From: Rebecca billardiae RCC1528
Taxonomy: Eukaryota; Haptophyta
Assembly (NCBI GenBank): GCA_965240325.2
Contig: OZ251222.1
Span: 3,100,001 to 3,164,000 of the forward strand
Reading direction: 5' to 3'
DNA: 64,000 bases
The notes below the pieces were generated by a model that was not told the DNA's origin, ran no database searches, and was given only the letters and a program-made list of their open reading frames with translations. A program made the translations under genes and the position numbers. Numbering within the stretch: position 1 is the first letter of the stretch; each line of letters opens with the position of its first letter. Shown here in pieces: positions 21,158-32,600 of this stretch.

Positions 21158-21158
<1 letters not shown>
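20767..21158. other. Intergenic DNA
   Basis: No gene is seen. A tract of CCGGGGCCGGGCCCGGGC type lies at about 20935-20990. Confidence 0.55.
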
Positions 21159-21255
<97 letters not shown>

Positions 21256-21258
21256 ATA
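21158..21258. repeat. TA microsatellite
   Basis: About 47 TA units, directly abutting the left end of copy 2 of the duplicated block. Confidence 0.97.
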
Positions 21259-21696
21259 ATCTGCTTCATCGCCCAGAGCGCGCTAGGCGGCGCGCTCACT
21301 CTCCAAGCCCCTCTTCTGCAGCTGCGCGCCGCTTGGCCGGCGCGCGGCGACGCGACGTACTACGACCTCATCCTCATCCAGGCGCCCATGCGGGCGCACG
21401 GGGGCGACAGCCGCGGCTGCCGCTTGCCGGAGCTGCTCGCCGCTAGGTCGGCGGGCGGCGACATCGACTACGACCTCACCCTCATCCAAGTGCTCCGGAA
21501 GGCGCTCGGCCGCGGCGGCATCTGCCGTCGCCGCCGCGTGCCCCAGGCCGAGGAGGTGCTCCATCCCGGCCCCGCTCCCGTAGGGGGGCAGGGCTGCGGG
21601 TGGCGCACTGTCTGACCTGGACGGAAGGCGCGGACGCATTCTATGTGTCTGTTGCACTCTGAGCCTGACGCTTGTCCGATGCTGCCACGCCGTTAA
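21259..21696. repeat. Duplicated GC-rich block, copy 2
   Basis: Near-identical to 6171-6606 and bounded on both sides by TA/GTAT microsatellites. It has a 3-base insertion (an extra Thr codon before YYDLILIQ) relative to copy 1 and several substitutions, without breaking the shared reading frame. Confidence 0.88.
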
Positions 21697-21728
21697 TATA
21701 TGTATGTATGTATGTATATATATATATC

Positions 21729-21784
<56 letters not shown>
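21697..21784. repeat. GTAT/TA microsatellite
   Basis: Short GTAT repeats, then TA repeats with one CAG interruption near 21729. Confidence 0.95.
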
Positions 21785-21786
<2 letters not shown>

Positions 21787-21975
21787 CGTGTTATTTAGTC
21801 CGCACCTGCAGCAGTTGTGGCGAGTTGGTCGACGCTTGGCATCGGAGTCATCAGTCTGACAATAGCTTAGCAGAGCTCTGCTGTGCCGGTCAGTAGCTAC
21901 GGGCTGCTACGGCGGCGACCGACCGTTCGTCTCCGAAGACCGAACTCTCCCCGACACCGTGTACGAAGCAATCCT

Positions 21976-22545
21976 TCACGGATTCTTCTTCACAGCCTCG
22001 TGGAAAAGCATCTCTGCAGGCTCTTTGGAGTACCAAAGCTTTCGATTGTCGCTCATGCCGTAGTACTTGGGCCCGTCGACTGTGTTGACGTGCCGATCGA
22101 GCACGGCTGGCTCACTGCAGCCCTCGCCGATGGCGCCAAAGTTCACCATCTTTGGGTGGATCTCGAAGCCCAGCTGGTCTTCGAGATCCTTCCAAGTGAC
22201 GTTGAACTGACCAGGCAGCACTTTGTGGCCCTTACGGCCTGTGCGCATCGGGTCCTGTGCAACCTCAGTCAGCTTGGCGTGCTCCTCAGAGGACATGTGC
22301 GCCTTCTTCACGGAGTACGTTGCCGACGTGCTCACCGGCGCATCGGTCGTGAATTTCTTCGGAGGATCCGGCCTTGGATCGCATGCACGCGGCACGCGAA
22401 GGTTCACGGAGAAGGTCTCGATGCAGTCCTTCTCGTACAAGGAGTCCATGAGCCCCATCGCGCCGGCGATCTCCTTGACGATGCAATGGTAGCTCGCGTA
22501 ACGACGTCCCCCGAGGAGCAGCGGAGCGGCTGAAACGATTTTCAT
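21976..22545 (-). CDS. Unrecognised 189-residue protein
   Basis: A continuous frame from an ATG at 22545. I do not recognise the family. It looks like a real protein: amino-acid composition is balanced rather than Arg/Ala/Pro-skewed like the surrounding shadow frames, and it has folded-protein segments such as IVKEIAGAMGLMDSLYEKD, GQFNVTWKDLEDQLGFEIH and DGPKYYGMSDNRKLWY. There is no transmembrane segment. The first 18 residues (MKIVSAAPLLLGGRRYAS) could be a weak mitochondrial presequence, so a later Met (MGLMDSL) is an alternative start. No intron. It is flanked on the 3' side by the microsatellite and duplicated block, and on the 5' side by the NSUN2-like gene in the same orientation. Confidence 0.75.
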   Translation of the reverse strand: MKIVSAAPLLLGGRRYASYHCIVKEIAGAMGLMDSLYEKDCIETFSVNLRVPRACDPRPDPPKKFTTDAPVSTSATYSVKKAHMSSEEHAKLTEVAQDPMRTGRKGHKVLPGQFNVTWKDLEDQLGFEIHPKMVNFGAIGEGCSEPAVLDRHVNTVDGPKYYGMSDNRKLWYSKEPAEMLFHEAVKKNP

Positions 22546-22798
22546 GGCGCCGCCAAGGGCCGTGCCGCGTTCGCTCCGGGGACGTTCCGATTTTTATTCG
22601 CTCACGAACGACGACGGCGTCCAGCCAGGCGATGGTGCTACCAAGGGCCTGCTACTTGCTAGATACTGATATTGAGTCGTCAGTCGTCACCGGCTGCTGC
22701 CAGTCTGGCTGACAGAACTCGTATCATCGTGCCACTGGTGAGTCGCCGTCTCGCCGGTCCGACTCCGCCCGATGATCAAGCAGAGTCATCAAAGTAGC

Positions 22799-25427
22799 CT
22801 AGGCTGCGACCTGGCCCTGAGCTGCGGCAGCGTCGAGGTGTGCCGCTGATTGCTCCAGTCGGGTCCCACTGATGCCAAGCGTGGCGGTCCACGCGATGAA
22901 GGAATGCGACTCCGTCTTGGACACGAGCACGTCCACGGTGCCCCGCGCCGACTTCATGGCAGCGCAGACGAGTTGATGCGCGCGCGCCACGGGCTTGTCG
23001 GCATCGCTCGGCAGGCCGCCGTCCGTGCCAGCTGCATCGCTCGGCGCGCCGGCGTTCGTGGGCATCTGCGCCACGAGGGCAAAGCAGCCGACGCTCACGT
23101 CCGCCCCGCGCAGCTGCGCCGCGGTGTCGGGCGTGAACTCGTCGAAGCGCACGTGCTGCCGCTTCTGGTGCAGCAGCACAAGGTCGCCCACATCCGCGGT
23201 CACAATCTGGCGGCGCATCAGGCCCTGGCCCACCAGCATCGAGAGCCCCTCCTGGCACAGCCGGAACGAGCACGAGATGTGCTTGTGCGAGGTCCACTCG
23301 AGCAGGCGCACGCCCGTGTGTATGACGAGCATCTTGGCACGCACGTCGCTCTCGAGAAGGTGCCGCACCTCGCGCTGCGCAAGCGCGGCAGGTCGCGCGC
23401 GCGGTCGCACGCGGCGGCGCGATATGAGCCAGAGTCGACGCGAAGCTGCGCGCCTGGGGAGGCGATGGGCGCCGCGCGCACGGCGGTAAGGGGGCGCGCC
23501 GCTCACCGCGATGTAGTAGATGCTTCTACTCGTCTCAGAGCGTGCGACGAGCAGCTCGAGCGGCAGCCGCTCCGTGTCGAACCCGTAGAAGCTCGCGATC
23601 TGCTCGACGAGATCGTGCTGCAGGTCGAAGAGCTTGTCGTACGCACCCGCCACCTCGCCCGTGCCGTGCAGCACGCCGCGCACGCGCGAGACGGCCGTGG
23701 CCGCGGCGGGCGCGGCGCACGCGGGCGCGGCGGCGGGCGCCGCGCTCGGCGCCGCGCCCGGGCGGGCGCTCGTGCGCGCCGCGGCCGCGACGTCGCCCTC
23801 GGCGGCGGCGGCCGTGCCCGCGGCGCCGTCGCCTCGCTCAGTGGCCGGCCGCTCCGCTGCGGCCGCCGGCGCGCCCTCTGCCGCGCCGTCCGAGGGCAGT
23901 GGCGCGAGCTTCTCGAAGAGCGCGACGAAGAAGCCGCCCGTGTTCTGGTGGTGCGGCATCACGCGCAGGCACTTGTCCAGCCCGAGCTGCGCCACCTCCG
24001 CAGCGGGCGGCGGGAACATCGTGCGCGCAATGTGCGAGCTCCTGGCGTGCGCGGCGCGCGCCTCTGCAGGCAGCTCCTCCCAGCTCGAGTGCCACACGCC
24101 GCCCCAGCGCACGCGCCACGAGGTGACGCCGGGCGCGCGGCGGAGCGCAGGCACGCTCGGCGCCGCGTCCACCAGCCTGAGCGCGCCCTGGCTCTGCCGC
24201 AGCAGCGCGCACACGATCGCCTCGTTCTCGATCGGGTTCATCGAGCAGGTCGAGTAGACGAGCCGGCCGCCGACCGTGAGCAGCTGCGCGCCGCGCGTCG
24301 CGATCAGCAGCTGCAGCCGGTGCACGCCCAGGGCGAACTTGTCGGCCCAGCGCTTCCACAGGTCGGGCGACTTGCGCAGCGTGCCGTCGCCCGAGCACGG
24401 CACGTCACACAGCACGCGGTCGAACTCCAGCCGCATCCCGCCCAGGTTGGACGGGAACGACTGCGCCTCGTGGTTGGTGATGAGCACGCGCGGCGAGGCG
24501 AGCCTCTTCGTCTGGTGCGTGAGCAGCCGACAGCGCGACATCTCCGAGTCGTTGGCCACGACGAAGCCCGTGGGCAGCTGCGCTGGGTCCGCGTCGAGCT
24601 GCTCGATCAGCTGCAGCGTCTTCGAGCCCGGCGCGGCGCACATGTCGAGCACGCGGTGGTGCGGCTGCACGCCGAGCACGAGCGGCGGAATCATCGAGAC
24701 GACTTCCTGACGGCTGACCGCGCCCAGCTCCTGCTCGCGCATGAGGAACTGGTGGAAGCCCTGCATCGCCGGGTCGCGCGGCGGCGGCTCAGCCGGGCGC
24801 TCCCCACCCGGCAACGACTTGCCCTTCCCGCGCAGCTCGGCGCGCGACACGTCGAACGACCACGCGAGCTCGTGCGGATAGAACGGCACAGGCGTGGGGC
24901 AACGCCCGTCCGACTCCGACATCGCGCGGAGGTGGAGGCGCTTCATGTAGTCGCGCAGCGCGAGGACGGATGGGTCGGACGCGCAGCCGGTGAAGCGGAA
25001 GGACACTGGCAGGGGGGAGCGCAGCGTCGACATCAGCGCGTCCCACTCCTCGTCTGGCACAATCTCCTGGCCCTGCTCGCGCACGGACGCGCGCGCGGAG
25101 GAGAAAGCGCAGCTGGGGCGAGCAGGTGAGCCGGCGGGAGGGGCCGAATGCTTGCGCGGGAGGTGGGGATGTCCCCGCCGATTGCCATCACGCCCAGCCG
25201 CCGCGCGTCACGCGCGCGCATGTGTGTGTGCTGCCTGCCGGACGCACCTTGTAGTACGAGCTGAAGTGCAGATTCTCGACCAGTCGTGCGTCGGACCACG
25301 GCCGCTCGTCGTCGTCCTGCCGAGCGGTCTTCGGCACGGTCTTCGGCGCGGCGGACTCGTCTGCAGGAGCACCCGCTTCCGTCGCCGGCCGCTGGCGCTT
25401 CCCCCTGAAGCCCTTGCGCTTCCCCAT
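22799..25427 (-). CDS. NSUN2: NSUN2-like tRNA/RNA (cytosine-5)-methyltransferase
   Basis: Three exons, 25427-25248, 25072-23507 and 23374-22799, give about 773 residues, close to NSUN2/Trm4. Exon 1 supplies a basic N-terminus (MGKRKGFRGKRQ) and the conserved ENLHFSSYYK; joining to exon 2 gives YYKGQEIVPDEEW, aligned with the same position in NSUN2. Methyltransferase motifs are complete: SAM-binding LDMCAAPGSKT, the DVPCSGDGTLRK motif IV cysteine and the YSTCSMNPIENE motif VI catalytic cysteine. The NSUN2-type MPHHQNTGGFFVA follows, then an Ala-rich linker and the C-terminal domain. NSUN2 proteins form m5C in tRNA and some mRNA in the nucleus. The second intron (23506-23375, 132 bp) is a multiple of three without a stop, so retention would stay in frame. 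The acceptor of intron 1 was chosen by homology (GCAG before GGC). Confidence 0.93.
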
Positions 25428-25526
25428 GCCGGGCACGCGAGGCCGTCCACGGGCGAGCGATGGAGCTCGGGGGCCGGAGCGGCGCGTCGCCGCACGACGG
25501 TCGGCACTCGGCAGCCATCGTTCGAG
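25428..25526. promoter_or_regulatory. 99-bp bidirectional promoter region
   Basis: Only 99 bp separate the start codons of the divergent NSUN2-like and SRRM1-like genes, so both leaders and both core promoters must fit here or within the coding sequence. It is GC-rich with CGCGCCGCCG-type words and no TATA box. Confidence 0.7.
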
Positions 25527-26146
25527 ATGTCGAGCGGCTTCTTCCGAGGCACCTCGGTGGACCAGGATGCGCGCTTCGGCGACAAGGAGCGCAAGCAGCT
25601 GAAGCGCATGCGCTTCCCCGACCACTTCGCGACGAAGGTCGACATGAAACGCGTGCAGCTCGAGGCGATCGAGCCGTGGGTCAACAGCAAGGTGAGCGAG
25701 CTGTTGGGCATCGAGGACGACATCCTGGTGCAGTACGTCATGTCGCAGCTGGGTGAGGCGCACGTCGACCCGAAGGTGATGCAGCTCAATCTGACGGGCT
25801 TCCTCGAGTCGCATGCGCCCGATTTCATGAGCGAGCTCTGGCAGCTGCTCGTCTCAGCGCAGGATGCCGTCGGCGGCATCCCGCCGCAGTTTGTCGAGCG
25901 CAAGAAGGAGGAGATGCGGCAGAAGCGGCTCGAGCAGGAGCGGCTCGAGGCCGAGCTCCTCGCGCGGAAGCAGGCCGCGGAGCAGCAAGCCCTCGCCGAG
26001 CGCGCCAAGCTCGAGGCTGCGCACGCCGATATGAGCGGCCGCAAGGCGGCGCTCGAGGCGAAGATTGCGGCGCGCGCGGCCGGCGGGCAGGCGCTGCCAC
26101 CCGCGCCGCTGCCGGCTGTGTCGTCAAGCGCACCGGGCATCTCGGT

Positions 26147-26179
<33 letters not shown>

Positions 26180-26933
26180 TCCGAATCAGCCGCCGCCGCC
26201 GCCGCCGCCGCCACCCCCGCCCGGGGCCGCGCCCTCGGGCTCCGCCCACCAGCCGGGCGCTGTGGCCGCTGCCGCGCTGCTCGCGGAAGCCCTGCGTGCG
26301 ACCAGCGCACCGGAGAAGCCCGTGGCTGCGGCAGAGACACGGCGCGCCTCGCGCTCGCGCTCTCGCTCGCCATCGCCCCAACGCCGCCGTCCGAACTCGC
26401 GCTCGCGCTCACCCGATCGGCGGGCACCGCGCGGGCCCAGAGCGGCCGGGCGATCTGCGCGCTCGCGCTCGCGGTCTCGCTCGCGATCGGCTGGCAGAAG
26501 GCGAGGGCGCTCCGACCGCCGCCGCTCGCGCTCGCGCTCGCGCTCGCCATATGGCGATCGACGCGGCGCGCGCGCGCGCGACGAGTGGGCGCGTCGGCAC
26601 CGTCCCCGAAGCCGCTCGAGGTCCAGGTCCCGCTCGCCTCGGCGGCGCGGACACAACGCGCGCAGACCGCCGGGCTCCCCGCCAATGCGACGGCCGAGGT
26701 CGCCACCTCGTGGGGGGCGCTCTGGCCGCAGCGCGCCATCGCCACCCCGCGGTGGCCGCTCTGGGCGCAGCCCGCCGCGATCGCCAAGGGCGAGGTCGAC
26801 ACCCGATGCGGGCAAGGCCGCCGCGCGGGAGGATGACACCGAACGGCGGCTGCGAGAGCGCGCGCTGCAAGCTGCGGGCGCGCACACGACCGCCTCGGAA
26901 AGTGCCGCTGCCGGCGCCCCTGAGTCCGCCTGA
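25527..26933 (+). CDS. SRRM1-like PWI-domain splicing coactivator
   Basis: 468 residues from the ATG at 25527, which is preceded on the other strand by the NSUN2 promoter. Residues 1-115 match SRRM1 (SRm160): MSSGFFRGTSVDQDARFGDK, then the PWI domain with VDMKRVQLEAIEPWVNSKV and the LLGIEDDILVQYV and LNLTGFLE helices. A charged helix (ERKKEEMRQKRLEQERLEAE) follows, then a poly-proline tract, and from about residue 275 an extensive RS domain (SRSRSRSPSP, RSRSRSRSPYGDRR). PWI domains bind nucleic acid and RS domains join splicing complexes, so a nuclear role in exon definition or mRNA export is expected. The frame stays open upstream of 25527 but those codons overlap the NSUN2 exon and are not like SRRM1. 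No introns. Confidence 0.92.
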
Positions 26934-26951
26934 TGGCTCCAGCCACAGTCA

Positions 26952-27866
26952 GGGACGTCCACTGACCCTATGGGGGGGGTGCATTTAGACGAACCCCTGG
27001 GAGCCAGGGAGCGATGAGGGTACCAATCGAAAGATCTCCGGGGCGGCGGACGAAGCCGCAGGTTCAAAACCGAAGCCGCAGACGATTTCGTATATGTTTC
27101 TCTGTCCTTGAACGCGTCGTCACAGCCGAACACGGAGGACTCCATCGTGCTGAACTTTTTTTTGGGCTCCCGGACCGGTCTCTCGCACGATGGAGCTCCG
27201 CCGAGCGGGCGAGGAGACGAGACGCCTTGGAGGCCTTGATCCGGGCGCATCCGCTGGTTGGCCGCGGCACCCTGTCGCGCTCGCGCCCCGGGTGCACCTT
27301 CGTGCACTGAGAGTCACCGATGGGCGAGAAGCTGCTCGTCGACTCGAGCAAGCTGCGTGCGGTCCGCGTCGAGCTGCTCGCGCCGGCGGCCACACCTCGC
27401 GGCGGTGCGGGCGTGCGCATGAGCTTGTCGGCTTCTAGCTGCTCGCGCCCCGGGCCGCGCCGTCAGCTCGTGGTGCCACGGGTATGCGCACGAGCTCGTG
27501 CTTGGCTGCAGCTCCTCAGAGGACTGCCACAGCTGGCTGGCTCAGAGCTTGTTCGCGAGTGCTGAGGTGCGGCGTGGCCTGCGCGGTGCGCCGCAGCGGT
27601 CAATGCGTTGCTCGATCCTGCACTGCGCTACGTCTTGACTCGCGAGGGAGGCGCCGATATCGGGGCTGTGTGTAATGCGTCATGGCCGCCCGGCGCAGAG
27701 CCGACGCCGCACGACGCAGCCCTCAGCCAACACCAGCGAACACGGTCTGCTATGCGAATTCTGGCGAGTTGGGGCCTTATTGAGGCGTATTTGGTCCTTC
27801 GATCGGCTGGGGGGAGCCCCCCCCAGACCCCCCCAAATGGTTAAATGCACCCCTGCTGGACGTCCC
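26952..27866. mobile_element. Candidate inverted-repeat element (MITE-like), 0.9 kb
   Basis: The left end has GGGACGTCCA, 14 bases, then GGGGTGCATTTA. The right end, read on the opposite strand, has GGGACGTCCA, 3 bases, then GGGGTGCATTTA. ATCGAA words also recur inward of both ends. The interior has no transposase-like frame, so it would be non-autonomous. No target-site duplication was identified, so the element call is tentative. Confidence 0.4.
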
Positions 27867-28075
27867 GGACAGTGACCAGAGCCTGATCGGCCTGTGACTC
27901 CTGCGCCTGAGACTGAGTCCTGAGCCTGATGAGGGCGTGAGGGCGCCTCGTGTGCCACATCCGTGGGCGCGCGTGATGATCGGGCATCGGCGGCGCCATC
28001 CGAGTGATCGATGCGGGCGCGCCGCCGGCGCCCGGGCCGCGCCGCCGCCGGGAGCCTAGAAATTTAATTAATTTA

Positions 28076-28077
<2 letters not shown>

Positions 28078-28125
<48 letters not shown>
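28078..28125. repeat. TA microsatellite
   Basis: About 23 TA units following an AT-rich stretch. Confidence 0.95.
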
Positions 28126-28128
<3 letters not shown>

Positions 28129-29622
28129 CAACGAACGACAGCGGGCGCTGGCAGCGGCGTGGCGGTTGAGCTGCTGCCCGAGGTCGAGAGGGCGCCCGCG
28201 ACGTCAGTCACTGAGCAAGGTCGATTAAGGCTGATGGCTCGCTGACACTGCAGTGCTTCCATATCGGCCGCCAGAGGCCGAGGGTGGGCGGGCGGGCAAA
28301 CGATGAAGCGTGCGGGTTGACGCGACAGCGGCGAGAGCAAAAGACCACATTGCATGAGGGGCGACGCGGCGAAGACAGTAGATGATGTCGTCGCGCCGCC
28401 GAACGATCAGGCGGGGAGCCGGGCCACACAGACAGCCAGCGACCTTACCGAGCAGAGGGGCTGCGGCGACTGCGGTGCACCGGCCTCCTGCAGCTGAGAG
28501 TGCACCCGGCAGTGCTCGATGCAGGCGATTCCCTTGCCCAGCTCGGCGCCTTCGTCGTGAGCAGCCCCATGGCGCCCCCGCGAGAGCGAAGCCTGATCGA
28601 TCCGATGTGAGCGGTAACCAACCGAGTCCTGCAGGTGCGCCGCTGTGGGCCAGATTGGCAGCGCACCAGGACTCCTGCGCGCGGCGGTGCGCGCGGGACA
28701 ATGCAGGAATGCCGTGCGAGCCGGATTCTTGGCGTCGCTCATAGACACTCAGTTATAGGTTTCCTATAACGCCACATATAGTATTATGATAAACGACGAC
28801 TAATACTAATGCGCCATCAATTTTTGGCCACGTCATGATATATAGATTCATGATGCCGTCGGCCCATCAATTATAGATCAGTGCCATGCCGCGCGCGATG
28901 CGTCGTGACACTGACTGATGATGTCGATGGTAACGCGGAGTGATTCGTCACGGACCGTCGCGTGTCTGTGAAGTCACTAGCGCGGGCTTATATACTGATG
29001 CTGATGATTAGTCGCGCGGTTATTGTCGATCTCGTCGCGGCCGCGACTCGCGAGAGGCCTTGCTGTCGGACGGTCAGCGTCGTCCAAGACGAACCGTGTC
29101 GGCGCGCGGGTTGCATTGACCATCACCGACACGTCGTCGTATTCCAATCCCTTCCGGCCTCTGCTGAGCAAGCATGGGCACCACAAGAAATGCGCTGGCG
29201 CTCATCACGGCACCGGGCACCGGCCACGGATCGTCTTCCGGCACGGTAACGGTTGCCAAGACTCTTATGCCCTAGGTATATACTAGTTACGAGCCGCTTA
29301 CTTACGCTGCTGGTGACCTGCCTGGTGATGCTGAGTAGTAGGTGAGTTCACCATCCGACTACCGTCCGACTTTGGACGCGCCGGCGGCGGACGATCACTC
29401 TCGTCAGAACTTACGTCTTAAGCGGGGACGTCTTGGCGCTGCTGCTCGCGCGCGCGCGGCTCGATCGGGTGCGAGCGCGCACGCCGATCCCGAGGCTCGG
29501 CGCGTCCCAGCGCCACCATCGGCGCGCCGCCGCCGTACGCCGGGGCGGCCGGGTGCGCGCCGTCCCTCTGGAGCGTGCCGTGCCGGGCGCGCCTGGTGCG
29601 CGCATGTGATTGATGGCGGGTG

Positions 29623-32600
29623 CTAATCCGAGTCGGAGTCCATGCCCTCGAGGTCGCTCAGGTTGGCCGTGTCCGAGCCCGCCACGGAGGCGATCTCGTT
29701 GCGCGAGTTGCCCACGTCCGCGCGGCGCAGGCGCTCCTCCTCCTCCTCCTTCTGCTTGCGCTCCGCCGCCTCCTTCGCCTCGCGCGCCGCCCTCTCGCGC
29801 GCGAGCTTCTCCTCGTTGACCTTCTTGTCGATGCCGTGCACAACCTTGACGATGTCCGACACCTTGGCGTCCATCGCGACGACCTCCTCCTTGAGCGCGG
29901 AGGTCTTGTCCGCGATCTCGCGCTGCGAGGGCAAGGGCGCGCGGGGCGCGCGTGAGCGCGCGCGCGCGCGCGGCGCTGCCTGCCGCGCGCCGCGCGCACC
30001 TTGATGATGGTGAGCTGGCCGGCCCACTCGCGGCCGGCCACCTCCTCGTTGTCCTCCGTGCCCACGCGCAGCACGTGCGTCCACGCGAGCGTGCGCTCGC
30101 GGCGGAGGCGGAGCAGAGGGCCCATCGTGTTGTAGTACTCTGCGGGGCGCAGGGTGCGCGCGCGCGCGCGCGCGTGAGCGCCATCGGCACGGGCCGAGCG
30201 ACCGTCGGCCCAGTTTCGCGCGCGGTCGGTGCGCGCGCCGCGCCACGCACCGACGATGCAGGTGGCGTACAGCCGCAGCGTCTGCTCGGCGCGCTGCTCC
30301 TGCACGTGTGCGTACGAGTCGCCGAGCAGCGCGATGAGCGCGTTGAGCGCGACGACGCCGACGATGAGCATGAAGCCCACGAAGAGGACCCTACGCGTGG
30401 GCAGCGCGGCGCAGCGCCGCGAGGGCGGCGGCGGCTCAGCCACGGCGCGGCGCGCGTGGACGCGCGCGCGCGCCGCGGCTGCGCGCGTATTCGCAGCTGC
30501 GCTCATCACCTGAAGATGTCGGGGTTGATCGACGCCTCGAACTGGTCCGTGTCAAAGTCGCCGAAGATGCCCATGTTGAACGTGACGAGCAGCGCCTCCT
30601 TGAACGAGCCGAAGCCCTCCGGCTGCTTCTCGAGCGCGGCCGCCAGCTCGGACGCGACGGCGCCGGTGTCCATGGCCGTGGCGGCGGCCGCGCCCGCCGC
30701 GGTGTCGGCAGCGCCCGCGGCCGCGTCGGCGGCGCCGTCGGCGCCAACCTCGGCGAGGCGGCGCGCTGCCGCCACCACCGCGGACTCGAAGGGGAAGAGG
30801 GTGAGGAAGGACGAGGCGAAGAAGACGATGATGGTCGAGAGCACGACGATGAAGCCGAGCATGTCGCGCAGGTTCTGGATGAGCGCCATGATGAGCCAGC
30901 CGGTGAGCTCAAAGCCGCGCAGCACCTGCACGACGCGCACGAGCAGGAAGAGACCCGAGAGCGCGAGCAGCCCGGCGACGTTGTAGTGCTTGCCCTCCTC
31001 CACCGAGTAGAGCGGCAGCGTGTCGTACATCTCGCCGAACGTCGCCCACGAGAGCGAGATCACCAGCGCGATGTCGAAGAGGTTCCACGGGTTGAAGAGG
31101 AACTCGAAGGTGCCCGAGACGAGCCCCTCGACCAGGTCGTCGTACGCCTCGATCGCGCCGTACAGCTGCAGCGCCGAGTTGACGAAGGTGATGAAGAGCG
31201 TGACGAGGATGATGCGCCCCATCGTCGCCATCGTGTGCGCCACGCTCTCCGTCTCGTCCGAGAGCAGCGCCGCCTCCGACGTCGCCGAGCGGTGCCCCTG
31301 GTGCAGGTGGATCACGAAGTACATGTACCCGACAGCGGTGGCGAGGACGAGGAGCGACTTGATCACGTGCAGCGCAAAGAAGTGGTTGGTCCACAGCGCC
31401 TTCACCGTCTTGCCGATCGCCTGGTTGTCGAAGCCGCCCTCGGGCAGGTCGCGGATCATGTAGAGAAAGTGCTTCGACGAGAGGTGCGGCAGCCCGACGC
31501 GCAGCGCCGTCACCTCCGACTTGCCCGGCCGCTCCTCGTCCGGGTCTGGCTTCTCGGGCGGCGTCGGCTCGATCGGCTCGTTCTCCCACACCCAGTCCTC
31601 GACGTAGTCGCGGGAGCCGCGCATGAAGGGCGGGAGCGTCACGCCGCCGACCGTCCGGTCGGGCAGGTGCTCCGACGTCTTGTCCGCGCACCAGTGGAAC
31701 GCGGAGAAGACGTAGTACACGAGCATCTGCAGCAGGTAGGAGAGCGTCGCCAGCCGCACGTTCTCCTTCCACCAGAGCACAAAGCTCTCCCACCGCTCGA
31801 TCAGCCACTCGAACGCCTCGGCGATCAGCTTGCGGATGACGAGGAGGCCGCGCATGAAGGCCACGTAGTACGGGCCGCACGAGCCCGTCCACGCGGGTGC
31901 GACCACCGTCTCGTCCGCCGCGCGCACGCTCGCCGGGTCCTCCGCGCCCACGCCGCGGTTCTTGAGCGCCTTGGCCGCGCGGTGCCGCGTCGGGTCGGGG
32001 TCGTACTCGAGCCAGACGAGCGAGCCCTCGCCGCCCCACGTGGGGTACATGATCATCGTCTCGTCGCGCGTGAGCGGCCGGCCGTTCTTGTCCACCGCGT
32101 ACCCGATCGACGCGTTCGACATCTCGAGCTCGAGCTCGCTGAAGAAGTCGCTCACCGTGTTGACCATGCCGGCCGAGACGAGGTAGGGCAGCACGCGCTT
32201 GGCGACGGTGGCGCGCAGCAGCACGGGCGCGCGCGCCGAGGCGTGCAGCAGCGACTTGAGCACGTGGTGCGCGCGCACGCGCGCCGCGATGTTGAACGAC
32301 GGCAGCATCGGCGTGCCGCGCCGGCCGAGCCGCGAGATCATGTGCGGCACGAGTGGCAGCGCGGGCGCGTGCTTGAGCACCTCCTCGCACGCGGCGCGCT
32401 CGCGCTGCGAAACAAGCACGTCGAGCATGCGGCACTTGGAGTTGGGGTCGTCGAGGCCGGCCTCGCGCAGCTTGGACGCGACGTCGTCCTTGAGCCACTG
32501 CCCGCTCTCCTTGACCGGCGCGCGGTTCGCGCGCAGCGCGGCTCGCGCGCCCGCCGAGCCGCGCCGGTCCGACTGCGCGGGCGTCGGCTGAGAGGCGTGG

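Larger units (their letters stand above)
26934..29622. other. Intergenic DNA with a candidate inverted-repeat element
   Basis: No gene is supported. It contains a pair of inverted end motifs (26952-26987 and 27842-27866), G/C homopolymer runs near 26972-26979 and 27820-27836, and a TA microsatellite. Frames on both strands lack domains. Confidence 0.55.

Noticed and set aside
22850-25129. 759-codon open frame on the plus strand
   Set aside because: It is the antisense shadow of the NSUN2-like gene; the minus strand carries all methyltransferase motifs.
25825-26946. Long minus-strand frames over the SRRM1-like gene
   Set aside because: They are shadows created by the RS-domain and poly-Pro codons on the plus strand.
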